Positions 15,446 to 22,763 of a stretch of DNA of 26,872 nucleotides are shown here, in pieces. The translations under genes and the position numbers were made by a program. Source of the stretch: Planctomycetota bacterium (GTDB lineage: Bacteria > Planctomycetota > Phycisphaerae > Phycisphaerales > UBA1924). Below the pieces are notes generated by a model. The model saw only the letters and a program-made list of their open reading frames with translations. It made no database searches and was not told the DNA's origin. Position 1 is the first letter of the stretch, and the number at the start of each line of letters is the position of its first letter. The stretch spans positions 1 through 26,872 of the forward strand of contig JAEYTB010000095.1 of NCBI GenBank assembly GCA_023434205.1, read 5' to 3'.

Positions 15446-16789
15446 GTGCAGGCGACCCCGGCAAAGGCGGAGTTGCGGTTCGGCGCGGGGGTTTCCTCCG
15501 CCGCGGACACGCTGCGCGCGGTGGATCAGGCGTGCGCCCAGGCTTTGGAGGGGCTGAGCGGGGGCGGGGGGGGCGGCAGTGTGGACACCGCGTTTCTCTT
15601 CTTCTCCGCGCACCACGTCGGCAAAGCCCCGGCGCTGGCCGCGGCTGCCCTTAAACGGCTGGGCGCGAGGGCGCTGATCGGCGTCTCAACCGCCGCGCCG
15701 ATCGGCGGGACCAGCGAGCTGGAGAACGCCCCCGGGGTCTCCGTGATCGCGGGCCAGATGCCCGGCGTCACCTCCCACGCCTTCACGCTGGAGGACCTGC
15801 CGCAGCCGCCCGAGGACGTGGGTGGCGGGGCCGGCGACCGGGCGACGCTCGCGGTGATGGCCGAGCGGATGGGCGTGGCGGCCAGCGGCGGCGAGGGCAA
15901 CGACGTGCGCTGCACGCTGCTCTTCGCCGACCCCTTCAGCGTGCCGCTCGTAAAGCTGCTGCCCGCGATGAACAAGGCCCGCGCCCTCTCCGGGGTGGGC
16001 GCGGCCGCGGCCCCGCTCGTCGGCGGCATGGCCAGCGCCGCCTCCGCCGCGGGCGGCAACGTGCTGCTGCTCAACGACCGCGTGCTGCACGCGGGGGGCG
16101 TGGGCCTCACCCTCCGCGGCAACCTGCACGTGGACGCGGTGGTCTCGCAGGGCTGCCGGCCCTTCGGCCCCACCATGGTCGTCACCAAGGCCCGCAACAA
16201 CCTGGTCCTCGAACTGGGCGGCCGGCCCGCGGTCGAGGCCGTGGAAGAGGCCGTGCTCGCACTGGGCGACCGTGCCACCGAGATGCTCGGCGGCGGGCTG
16301 TTCTTCGGGAGAGTGATCGACGAGTACAAGGGCCGCTTCGGCCGCAACGACTTCCTCATCCGCGCCGTGGTGGGCGTGGACCCCGCCCGCGGCGCCCTCG
16401 CCGTCGCCGATCGCGTCCGCGTGGGCCAGACCATCCGCCTGCACTGCCGCGACGCGGCGACCGCGCACGAGGACCTCGCCCTGCTGCTGGATGCGCAGAA
16501 GCTCTACGACAAGCCTCGCGGCGCGCTGCTCATCACCTGCAACGGCCGCGGCCGCCGCCTGTTCGCCAAGACGCAGACCCCCGAGAGCCACGATGCGCAG
16601 GCCGTGGCCCGTGCCTTCGAACAGCTCCAGGGCGGCGAGACCCTGAGCAAGCCCGGCAAGGCCCTCGAGCCCCGCCAGGCCCCCGTCCCCCTCGCCGGCT
16701 GCTTCGCCGCGGGCGAAATCGGCCCCGTCGGCGACCAGAGCTTCCTCCACGGCCACGCCGCGTGCCTGGCCCTCTTCCGCGAGCGGTGA
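15446..16789 (+). CDS. FIST domain protein (FIST_N plus FIST_C)
   Basis: A 447-residue protein of the FIST family, sensory proteins thought to bind small ligands such as amino acids. The N-terminal domain shows FLFFSAHHVGKAP, LIGVSTAAPIGG and the segment around VSVIAGQMPGVTSHAF. The C-terminal domain ends with the hallmark GCFAAGEIGPVGDQSFLHGH. No kinase, cyclase or receiver domain is fused and none is encoded nearby, so it is a stand-alone FIST protein. A Gly-rich run (about residues 38-44) sits in a loop. No signal peptide or membrane segment is seen. The start is the GTG at 15446, placed 7 bases after a TACACT -10. No in-frame ATG would give a better N-terminus. Function in this organism is unknown. 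Confidence 0.9.
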   Translation: MQATPAKAELRFGAGVSSAADTLRAVDQACAQALEGLSGGGGGGSVDTAFLFFSAHHVGKAPALAAAALKRLGARALIGVSTAAPIGGTSELENAPGVSVIAGQMPGVTSHAFTLEDLPQPPEDVGGGAGDRATLAVMAERMGVAASGGEGNDVRCTLLFADPFSVPLVKLLPAMNKARALSGVGAAAAPLVGGMASAASAAGGNVLLLNDRVLHAGGVGLTLRGNLHVDAVVSQGCRPFGPTMVVTKARNNLVLELGGRPAVEAVEEAVLALGDRATEMLGGGLFFGRVIDEYKGRFGRNDFLIRAVVGVDPARGALAVADRVRVGQTIRLHCRDAATAHEDLALLLDAQKLYDKPRGALLITCNGRGRRLFAKTQTPESHDAQAVARAFEQLQGGETLSKPGKALEPRQAPVPLAGCFAAGEIGPVGDQSFLHGHAACLALFRER

Positions 16790-17009
16790 CTCCCTGTCGG
16801 ATGCGCGGACGGTGCGGGGGCCGGGCGCCGGTTATCGTCCCTTTGGCCTACCGCTCCTTGGGTTGGGGGGTGCGGTGTGCCGATGGTCGTTGTTGGGGAA
16901 CGGAGGACCGTGGCGGATGGCGATGCCGGGGATCGAGCTAGTGCAGCGGTTGCCGCGGTACTCCTTCCGAGCGCTGCCAGGAGCGTGGCGCACGCGCAAA
17001 GAGGCGCAC

Positions 17010-17432
17010 ATGGCCAAGGCCATCATGCGGCTGACGTACAACGTGCTGCGGCCGCGCGACATGTACGGGACGGCGTACAGCCCGCCGCCGCCCGGCAAGG
17101 ACGGCAAGGTGCCCTTCCACCTGCCCCACAACGCCCCGCTCGACATGAAGATCCTCCGCTTCGCGCCGATCAGGTTCCGCACCGGCGACGGCGTGACCCA
17201 CGAGGGCTACGGCGCGATCCTGCGCGGCCCCTTCACCAAGGAGGGCGAGGGGATCGTCGTGCTGCACGCCCGCATCGGCCAGCAGGACACCGCGATCGTG
17301 GCGTGCGAGAGCGGCGAGGAGTTCTGGGCCGCCTTCCACCGCAAAAAGCCGCGGCCAGGCCTGGCCTGGAACGACTGCGTCGACTTCGACGCCCCCGAAC
17401 TTCCGCCGCTGAAGTTCCCAGGGGTGCGATAA
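17010..17432 (+). CDS. Hypothetical protein (140 aa), start uncertain
   Basis: I do not recognise this protein. From ATG 17010 it is 140 residues with no signal peptide or membrane segment, Pro- and aromatic-rich. A short Pro run (SPPPPGKDG) is followed by alternating strands (MKILRFAPIRF, GYGAILRG, GIVVLHARIG, TAIVACESGEEFWAAFH), so a small beta-rich fold is likely. The ATG at 17010 is preferred: codon use becomes typical of the window from there on, and an AGAGG lies about 6 bases upstream. In-frame ATGs at 16917 and 16923 would add about 30 residues of less typical composition. A TATCGT at 16833 could be a -10, with a long leader. It is followed by a convergent minus-strand gene 4 bases after its stop. 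Confidence 0.7.
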   Translation: MAKAIMRLTYNVLRPRDMYGTAYSPPPPGKDGKVPFHLPHNAPLDMKILRFAPIRFRTGDGVTHEGYGAILRGPFTKEGEGIVVLHARIGQQDTAIVACESGEEFWAAFHRKKPRPGLAWNDCVDFDAPELPPLKFPGVR

Positions 17433-17436
17433 AGAC

Positions 17437-17835
17437 TCAGCCCTCCCCCTTCCACTTGCGGACCAGCGCCGCGATCTCATACGCACGCCCGCACTCCGGG
17501 CAAACGCCGGTCTCCTCCAGCCCGCGGAGGTCGTAGCCGCATCGGAAGCAAACCTTGTAGTCGGCGCGCTTGACGCGACGGGAGCGGCGGAACGAGAAGA
17601 CGACCACAGCAGCCATCAGGAAGAGCGGTACGACAAGCCGCGTCCACTAAATGTGGTTCCACACGTCACGCGGAACCCAAAATCCAAGGCACCCGCTGAG
17701 CAGAAACACGAACTGCGCGCCGAAGACGTACCACACAGGCCGGTACGCGTAGCTGAACGCATCCTCACGGAACCGCCGCCACTTCTCTCGCACCCACGCC
17801 CGTGCCTCCGCGAGGCTCGGCGGCGGTGGGTTCAT
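17437..17835 (-). pseudogene. Membrane/zinc-ribbon protein split by an in-frame amber codon
   Basis: Reading from ATG 17835, 62 codons run to a TAG at 17647-17649, and the same frame continues for another 69 codons to a TGA at 17437. The first part has a charged helical N-terminus and a membrane segment (YVFGAQFVFLLSGCLGFWV). The part after the TAG starts with a second membrane segment (RLVVPLFLMAAVVVF), a basic stretch and a zinc ribbon, C-F-R-CGYDLRGL...CPECG, ending KWKGEG. The two halves together make one sensible protein of about 130 residues, two membrane helices plus a cytoplasmic zinc ribbon, a type common in planctomycetes. It is therefore read as one gene broken by a single stop, a sequencing error, or a readthrough site. 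An internal ATG at 17616 could still give the zinc ribbon with half a helix. No ribosome site is seen at 17835. Confidence 0.7.
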
Positions 17836-17865
17836 GAAGGGCCGGCGCTTCCCCAATCCCTGCTT

Positions 17866-17916
17866 CCCCCTTCGCGCCTTCGTGCTCCGCTCCGCGCCCT
17901 TCGCGTTAGACCTCTT
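17866..17916. repeat. Degenerate CTTCGCG/CTTCGTG intergenic repeat
   Basis: Between the M42 gene and the amber-split gene lie imperfect repeats of a CTTCGCG unit (CTTCGCG, CTTCGTG, CTCCGCG, CTTCGCG), ending GTTAGACCTCTTC. The layout resembles the widespread bacterial intergenic element built of CTTTGCG-like units ending in GTTAAA, as I recall it. Only one copy is in the window. Confidence 0.45.
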
Positions 17917-19002
17917 CTACCCCACCGTCCCCAGGTACGCCGCCAAAATATCCCGCGCCGCATTCAAGTCCCGCACATCCGCCATCTCCGCGATCGTGTG
18001 GATGTACCGCGTGCCAACGGTGATGCCGATCGCCCGCGCACCCGCCGCGGACTGCTGCGCCGCCGCCCCGTCCTGCCCGCCCGCGGCGAGGATGCTCCGC
18101 TGGTACGGGATCTCCCGCTTCTTCGCCAGCGCCTCGAACTCGCGCACCAGCGTGTGGTCGGAGATGAACGACCCGTCCTTGATGTGCAGGCCAAAGCCCT
18201 CGCCGTTGCGCGTCACGGCCTCCTCCTCGGGCACCCCCGGCGTGTCGCACGAGAGCGTGACGTCCAGCCCGATGCCGATGTCCGGCAGCACCTGGAAGCT
18301 CGCCGTTTTGGCTCCACGCAGGCCCACCTCTTCCTGCGTCGTGAACGCGACGATGACCTCGCAGGCGTGCCCGCTGCCCGAGGCGTCCAGCGCCCGCACC
18401 GCCTCGATCCCCAGCCAGCACGCGACCCGGTTGTCCAGCGCCTTGCTCACCACCTTGGTGCCCACCTCCACCAGCGGCTCGTCGGGCACCACATAGTCAC
18501 CGATCTTCACCTTCTTCTTCACCTCGTCGCCCGGCATGCCCAGGTCGACGTAGAACTCCTTGATCTCCGGGATCTTCTCGCGGTCCTTGGGCAGCGAGAT
18601 ATGCAGCGGACGCCCGCACGGGTTGAGCACGCCCCGCAGGTCGCCCTCATCCGTACACACCAGCACCCGCCGCGCGAACAGCGTGCGGGCATCAAACCCG
18701 CCCGCGGGGTTCATCCACAGGTAGCCGTTCTTGTCCACGTGCGTCACGTAGAACCCGATCTCGTCCATGTGCGACAGCAGCATGACCCGCGTCGGGCGGT
18801 CCTTGGCCTTGGGCGCGCTCTTGCCCGGGCGCGGCCCGCGCCGGCAGATGAGGTTGCCGATCGGGTCGGTGGTCACCGTGTCAAACAGGCCCTTCACCTC
18901 CTGCTCGATCAGGGCGCGGACGCGCTCCTCCCGCCCGGGGATGCCGGGGGTCTCGCAGAGGCGTTTGAGGAGGGCGATGTTCGTGGCAGAGGTGTTGGGC
19001 AT
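17917..19002 (-). CDS. M42 family metallopeptidase (glutamyl/deblocking aminopeptidase type)
   Basis: Cytoplasmic dinuclear-metal aminopeptidase of 361 residues, the usual family length; such enzymes form large tetrahedral complexes that trim peptides. The expected metal and catalytic residues are visible: His78 and Asp80 in SHMDEIGF, bridging Asp190 in ALDNRVAC, Glu224-Glu225 in QEEVGLRG, Asp247 in GIGLDVT and His335 in RYIHTIAEM. Substrate specificity cannot be read from the sequence. The ATG at 19002 has AAAGGA about 8 bases upstream. The gene shares a 54-base divergent region with ygfZ and precedes the amber-split membrane gene on the same strand, separated by the 81-base repeat-containing gap. 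Confidence 0.93.
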   Translation of the reverse strand: MPNTSATNIALLKRLCETPGIPGREERVRALIEQEVKGLFDTVTTDPIGNLICRRGPRPGKSAPKAKDRPTRVMLLSHMDEIGFYVTHVDKNGYLWMNPAGGFDARTLFARRVLVCTDEGDLRGVLNPCGRPLHISLPKDREKIPEIKEFYVDLGMPGDEVKKKVKIGDYVVPDEPLVEVGTKVVSKALDNRVACWLGIEAVRALDASGSGHACEVIVAFTTQEEVGLRGAKTASFQVLPDIGIGLDVTLSCDTPGVPEEEAVTRNGEGFGLHIKDGSFISDHTLVREFEALAKKREIPYQRSILAAGGQDGAAAQQSAAGARAIGITVGTRYIHTIAEMADVRDLNAARDILAAYLGTVG

Positions 19003-19024
19003 GAGTGTTTCCTTTGAGAGGGGC

Positions 19025-19030
19025 AGGATA
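19025..19030 (-). promoter_or_regulatory. Putative -10 (TATCCT) of the M42 peptidase gene
   Basis: TATCCT on the minus strand leaves a leader of about 15 bases that holds the AAAGGA site. The same hexamer is found before icd. It lies 12 bases from the -10 of ygfZ on the other strand, so the two promoters overlap. Confidence 0.4.
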
Positions 19031-19042
19031 GCAGGCGGTCCC

Positions 19043-19048
19043 TACCAT
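19043..19048 (+). promoter_or_regulatory. Putative leaderless -10 of ygfZ
   Basis: TACCAT, then 8 bases, then the ATG at 19057 (5 bases to the adjacent ATG at 19054). The 8-base spacing shared with other genes favours the second ATG. No ribosome site is present. Confidence 0.45.
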
Positions 19049-19056
19049 GCGACATG

Positions 19057-20262
19057 ATGCACGGAGCAGGGGATTCTGGCGGGGAGAGCACGGCGGCCGG
19101 GCTGGCCGAGCTGCACCGGGCCGCGGGGGCGGTGATGCTGCCCTACGGCGAGGGCGTGGAGGTCGCCGGGGCCTTCGACGCCCTGGAGCTGGAATACGCG
19201 GCGGTGCGGAAGCACTGCGCGCTGATGCACCTGCCCCAGCGCACGGCGCTCGAAGTCACCGGCGCCGACCGCATGGACTACCTCAACCGCATGCTGACGC
19301 AGGAGCTCAAGGGCGTCGGCCCCGGCAGCGTGCGGCGGAGCTTCTGGCTCAGCAAGCAGGGTCGGGTGGTGGGGGACCTGCGGGTGGTCGTGCTGCCCGA
19401 CCGGGTCCTCCTCGATGTCGATGCCCACGCCGCCGCCCCCACCGCGGAGGGGCTGGGCGCGTACGTGGTCATGGAAGAGGTTGAGGTCAAGCGGCCCGAG
19501 GTCGAGCGAATGGCCCTCCACGGGCCCACCGCGGGGGAGTTGCTCGCAGCCGTGTTCGGCACGCCACCCGCTGAAGGTGCGTGCGCAGAGGGGCCGGTCG
19601 CCGGGCACGCGTGCGTCGTGTGGCGCGAGGACAGCGCGGGAGTGCCCGGGTTTGAGCTGGCAGTAGCGCGGAACGCGGCGGTGGAGGTCTGGCGGGCTCT
19701 GATCGCCGCGGGACACGACGCCTCGCACGGCGCGGCGGCGCTGCGGGAAGGGGACCGCAGCGGCCTTGGGACGCGTGTGCGACTCCGCCCGATCGGCTGG
19801 CACGCGTACAACATCGCGCGGATCGAAGCGGGGACCGCGATCTTCGGCATCGACTTCGGCACCCGGAGCCTGCCTGCCGAGACGGGTGTGCTCGCGGACC
19901 GCGTCTCCTTCACCAAGGGCTGCTACCTGGGGCAGGAGGTGGTGGCGAGGATGCACGCGCGGGGGGCCTTCAAGCAGCGGCTGGTGGGCGTCAAGTTTGA
20001 CAGCGTCGCCGGGCCGGAGGAACTGGGCCTGCTCCCCGCCGAGGGCGCGGAGCTCTTCCCGGTGGCCGACGGCGTCATCGGCGCCGAGTGCGTGGGCGCG
20101 GTCACCAGCTCGACCATCGCCCCGATGCTCGGCTCCTCGCCCATCGCCTTCGCGGCGGTGCGGTACACCCACGTCGCCCCCGGCACCATGCTCGCGGCGA
20201 TGGTCGACGGCCGCGAGGTGCGCGGCGTGGTGCAGGAGAAGCTGCGGTTTGTGGCCAGCTAG
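19057..20262 (+). CDS. ygfZ: YgfZ/GcvT-family folate-binding protein
   Basis: A 401-residue protein of the YgfZ family, which helps maintain certain iron-sulfur enzymes and binds folate. The family signature KGCYLGQEV is at 287-295 with the essential Cys289. Upstream are the GcvT-like elements: VTGADRMDYLNRMLTQ, a QGRVVGDLRV strand and IARIEAG-x-IFGIDF. The C-terminal barrel carries the usual VGAVTSS and AAVRYTH motifs. It is not a glycine-cleavage T protein: it is missing the long folate-binding N-terminal part and has the Cys motif. Two adjacent ATGs (19054, 19057) make the start ambiguous by one codon. It converges on ribD with 16 bases between the stops. Its Fe-S role is consistent with Fe-S enzymes such as the 994-residue oxidoreductase, but no direct link is shown. 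Confidence 0.92.
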   Translation: MHGAGDSGGESTAAGLAELHRAAGAVMLPYGEGVEVAGAFDALELEYAAVRKHCALMHLPQRTALEVTGADRMDYLNRMLTQELKGVGPGSVRRSFWLSKQGRVVGDLRVVVLPDRVLLDVDAHAAAPTAEGLGAYVVMEEVEVKRPEVERMALHGPTAGELLAAVFGTPPAEGACAEGPVAGHACVVWREDSAGVPGFELAVARNAAVEVWRALIAAGHDASHGAAALREGDRSGLGTRVRLRPIGWHAYNIARIEAGTAIFGIDFGTRSLPAETGVLADRVSFTKGCYLGQEVVARMHARGAFKQRLVGVKFDSVAGPEELGLLPAEGAELFPVADGVIGAECVGAVTSSTIAPMLGSSPIAFAAVRYTHVAPGTMLAAMVDGREVRGVVQEKLRFVAS

Positions 20263-20278
20263 CCCGCCGGCCCCAGCG

Positions 20279-21412
20279 CTAGCGCCTCCGGTACGTCAGC
20301 TCGATGTCATCGCCCACCACCCGGGACCGCCACAGCGTGTAACGCCTGGCCGAGCGGAGCTGCTCGGCCACCCGTCCCACGGCGACGGACTTGGCCAGCT
20401 CATCACCCAGCAGCATCGGGGCGATATAGATCACCGCCTCGTCCACCAGGTCTTCCTCGATCAACGAGCCCAGGACGCCCGGCCCGGCCTCGACCATCAC
20501 CGTCGAAACCTGGTGCTCCGTGTGCAGCGTGCGGAGCAGCGCGGTCAGGTCGATCGCCGAGCCGCCCCCCGCCCGCCGGCTCCCGGGAACCGGGATCAGG
20601 CGGACCCCCGCAGACTCGAGCTCCGCCCGGCGCCGGCGCGAGATATCGGCGGTGGTCAGCGAGGCGTCGCACGCGACAAAGGTCGGGAACTCGCGGGCCG
20701 ACTGCGCGAGCGCGGACTCCGCGGGCAGGTCCAGGTCGGTGTCCGCGACGACTCGCGCCGCGGTGCGCCGCACCGGCACGCCCCGGGCCGTGAGCATCGG
20801 GTCGTCCGCCAGCACTGTGCCGATGCCCGTGAGCACGGCGTCAACCCGGGCGCGGAGCTGGTGGACCCGCCGCCGCGCCCCCTCCCCGCTGATCCACTTG
20901 CTCTCGCCCGTGCGCGTGGCGATCCTCCCGTCGATGGTCTGCGCCCACTTGGCGATCACCCACGGCATGCCCGAGAGCATGCGCTTCAGGAACGGCGCGG
21001 CGAGGCTCGTGGCCAGCGGGCTCTCCGCCGACTGCTCGCAGGCGATGCCCGCCGCACGCAGCGCCTCGGCGCCACCGCCCTTGTGCTCGCTGAAGTCTCG
21101 CTGCGCAAAGACCACGCGGGCGACCCCCGCCTCGATCAGCGCACTTACGCAGGGGGGCTGCTTGCCGTGGGCGTTGCACGGCTCGAGCGTGACATACGCG
21201 GTGCTGCCGCGGGGGTCCTGGTTCTCGCGCCGGCAAGACTCCAGCGCATCGCGCTCGGCGTGGGGGCCCCCGAAGCGGCGGTGGTGCCCCATGCCGATGA
21301 CCCGCCCGTCCTTCACGAGCACACACCCCACCAGCGGGTTTGGCTCGACCGCACCCACGCCGCGGAGGGCAAGGCGTGCGGCGAGGTCGAGCATGCGGCG
21401 TGCTTCGTTCAC
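20279..21412 (-). CDS. ribD: Bifunctional riboflavin biosynthesis protein RibD
   Basis: Two consecutive steps of riboflavin synthesis: deamination, then NADPH-dependent reduction of the ribosyl side chain of the pyrimidine intermediate. The 377-residue product has the deaminase domain first: PHAERDAL (His51, Glu53) and PCNAHGKQPPC (Cys79, Cys88) bind zinc. The reductase domain follows from about 150, with KWAQTIDGRIATRTGES, VDAVLTGIGTVLADDP and VEAGPGVLGS. The start is the GTG at 21412, which has AAGGGA about 5 bases upstream overlapping the stop of the preceding gene; an internal ATG at 21394 would lose the first helix. It follows the RNase HII-like gene with a 10-base gap and is probably co-transcribed. 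No FMN riboswitch is visible upstream and no other rib gene is in the window. Confidence 0.95.
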   Translation of the reverse strand: MNEARRMLDLAARLALRGVGAVEPNPLVGCVLVKDGRVIGMGHHRRFGGPHAERDALESCRRENQDPRGSTAYVTLEPCNAHGKQPPCVSALIEAGVARVVFAQRDFSEHKGGGAEALRAAGIACEQSAESPLATSLAAPFLKRMLSGMPWVIAKWAQTIDGRIATRTGESKWISGEGARRRVHQLRARVDAVLTGIGTVLADDPMLTARGVPVRRTAARVVADTDLDLPAESALAQSAREFPTFVACDASLTTADISRRRRAELESAGVRLIPVPGSRRAGGGSAIDLTALLRTLHTEHQVSTVMVEAGPGVLGSLIEEDLVDEAVIYIAPMLLGDELAKSVAVGRVAEQLRSARRYTLWRSRVVGDDIELTYRRR

Positions 21413-21417
21413 ACAGT

Positions 21418-21423
21418 TCCCTT
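21418..21423 (-). promoter_or_regulatory. Ribosome binding site deciding the ribD GTG start
   Basis: AAGGGA on the minus strand overlaps the TGA of the upstream gene and stands 5 bases before GTG 21412. This supports GTG over the internal ATG and suggests coupling of the two genes. Confidence 0.7.
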
Positions 21424-22463
21424 CAGACCCAGCGGATGAGGGCGCGGCGGTCGTCCTCGTTCATCAACTCGCCGATGTCGGCCAGCCAGCGGTGTGCGTC
21501 GTTGCGGTACCCGGCGGTGGGCTTGAGCTCGACACCGAGCGCCGCGTGCATCCGCGCGGCCCAGTGCTGATTGAACCGCATCATGGCCAGCTCCCGCGTG
21601 AGCTTGGCGACCATGGACGCCAGCGCAATAGGCAGGTGCCCGGTCTCACCCTCGACCAGGAATGAGACGCCCGCGCGGCGCTCTCGGCCCGCGCTGTCGG
21701 GCGCGGTCACCGCATAACGGCTCCTGCCGTCGGACTCTTCCAGAATCTCAACACGGCTGCCCGGCAGCTCACGCTCAATCAGCCCCGCGTACTGGACCCG
21801 CCCCCCCAGCCGGTCGCACGCGACGCCCAGGCGGCAGTCCTCCGCCTGCTCGCCGTAGAGCTCCCACACGTGCCGAAGGTGCTCGCCGAAGGCCGTCGCA
21901 GTGGTCTCGGCCTTGTTGCTGGTCTCGCGGATGATCGCCTGGTACCGGTGCTCATTAATGACCTGACACCGCAGCCGCAGCAGTTCAACCCCCGCCCCGA
22001 CCATCGCGCGGGCGAGCACGTTGTGCGCGATCGAAACCTCGGCCTGCGCCATCGAGAGCGGCAGCGGGCGTGGCTCAACGCGGTAGCAGGGGTGGTCCGC
22101 CATCGCGGCGCCCAGCAGCCTGAACAGCCCCTCGTCATCCGCGACCGCGGGCGACGCTCCCCCCGCGATGCACCGCGCGAACGTCAGCACGCCCCGCTCC
22201 AGGTGTACCAGCGGGTGGCAAGCCTTGACCGAGTTGGCGAGCTTCAGCTCCTTGGAATCGGCCACCGCGACCCGCCCGCGCTTGTCGTGCCCCCCCGCCC
22301 GGGCGGGGCTGCGGCACACGCCCTTGCTCAGCAGCTTCCACAGGTCCGGCAGCTTGCCGGGCTCCGGCGTGTCCTGCACGCGGAATACCGACAGCCCAAC
22401 GCACAGCGGCCCCAGGAGGGGCCCGTACCCGGCTTCATCAATCCCAGCGATCAGCACCGGCAT
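21423..22463 (-). CDS. Divergent RNase HII-like protein
   Basis: A 346-residue protein with the marks of RNase HII: AGIDEAGYGPLLGPL (Asp9, Glu10) at the N-terminus, ADSKELK at 68-74, a central CDRLGG (Asp217) in the position of the catalytic VDG strand, and IALASMVAKLTREL (about 279-292) matching the AASI-x-AKVTRD helix. It is far longer than usual RnhB (about 200-220 residues). It has a large insertion between the DSKEL and CDRLGG motifs, and the final acidic residue is Glu rather than Asp. RNase HII removes ribonucleotides from DNA; whether this protein does so is inferred. The ATG at 22463 follows TACACT by 7 bases and puts DEAG at the very N-terminus; an in-frame ATG at 22520 would add an unrelated peptide. 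ribD follows 10 bases after its stop. Confidence 0.75.
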   Translation of the reverse strand: MPVLIAGIDEAGYGPLLGPLCVGLSVFRVQDTPEPGKLPDLWKLLSKGVCRSPARAGGHDKRGRVAVADSKELKLANSVKACHPLVHLERGVLTFARCIAGGASPAVADDEGLFRLLGAAMADHPCYRVEPRPLPLSMAQAEVSIAHNVLARAMVGAGVELLRLRCQVINEHRYQAIIRETSNKAETTATAFGEHLRHVWELYGEQAEDCRLGVACDRLGGRVQYAGLIERELPGSRVEILEESDGRSRYAVTAPDSAGRERRAGVSFLVEGETGHLPIALASMVAKLTRELAMMRFNQHWAARMHAALGVELKPTAGYRNDAHRWLADIGELMNEDDRRALIRWV

Positions 22464-22470
22464 CCGCGCG

Positions 22471-22476
22471 AGTGTA
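22471..22476 (-). promoter_or_regulatory. Putative leaderless -10 of the RNase HII-like/ribD operon
   Basis: TACACT on the minus strand, then 7 bases, then ATG 22463. Identical hexamer and spacing to the FIST gene. The tRNA terminator ends about 60 bases upstream, so this operon needs its own promoter here. Confidence 0.55.
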
Positions 22477-22534
22477 CACACCGGCAAAACCCGCGCCGCC
22501 TCCACAATCCATCCGCACACGAGCCGGGGAATTG

Positions 22535-22559
22535 AAAAAGGCCCAGCATGGCTGGGCCC
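22535..22559 (-). terminator. Rho-independent terminator of tRNA-Leu
   Basis: On the minus strand, GGCCCAGC and GCTGGGCC form an 8-bp stem around CAT, followed by TTTTT. It lies just after the tRNA 3' end. Confidence 0.92.
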
Positions 22560-22564
22560 TTGAA

Positions 22565-22648
22565 TGCGGGCGAGAGGACTTGAACCTCCACGGGTGTGAC
22601 CCCACTAGAACCTGAATCTAGCGCGTCTGCCAATTCCGCCACGCCCGC
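22565..22648 (-). tRNA. tRNA-Leu, anticodon CAG
   Basis: An 84-base class II tRNA. The acceptor arms GCGGGCG/CGCCCGC pair over 7 bp. The anticodon arm CTAGA-TTCAGGT-TCTAG places CAG in the anticodon, reading CUG Leu codons. A long variable arm follows, as in leucine tRNAs, and the T arm is GAGG-TTCAAGT-CCTC. The 3' CCA is not encoded and must be added after transcription. It is a single gene with its own terminator. Confidence 0.97.
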
Positions 22649-22658
22649 GGCGGTCCGA

Positions 22659-22664
22659 ACGGTA
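22659..22664 (-). promoter_or_regulatory. Possible -10 of tRNA-Leu
   Basis: TACCGT on the minus strand, 10 bases before the mature tRNA 5' end. The -35 is not clear. Confidence 0.35.
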
Positions 22665-22714
22665 GGCCCCCCGACCCCAAAGTTCTACGCCGCAAAACGG
22701 GCTCAGGGTCGTGC

Positions 22715-22720
22715 TACCAT
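22715..22720 (+). promoter_or_regulatory. Putative -10 (TACCAT) of the beta-oxidation pair
   Basis: TACCAT, the same hexamer as before ygfZ. Transcription would begin near 22727, directly at a stem-loop, leaving a leader of about 37 bases before ATG 22764. Confidence 0.35.
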
Positions 22721-22726
22721 GGCTCA

Positions 22727-22745
22727 GGAGGCCATTCCGGCCTCC
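22727..22745 (+). promoter_or_regulatory. Stem-loop at the presumed 5' end of the hydratase mRNA
   Basis: Perfect 7-bp arms GGAGGCC (22727-22733) and GGCCTCC (22739-22745) with loop ATTCC. It ends 18 bases before the chosen ATG. Confidence 0.45.
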
Positions 22746-22763
22746 CGAGGGCTGCTGAAAGGC

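Noticed and set aside
21413..22470. FMN riboswitch upstream of ribD
   Set aside because: ribD is the second gene of an operon with a 10-base gap, and the leader of the first gene is essentially absent.
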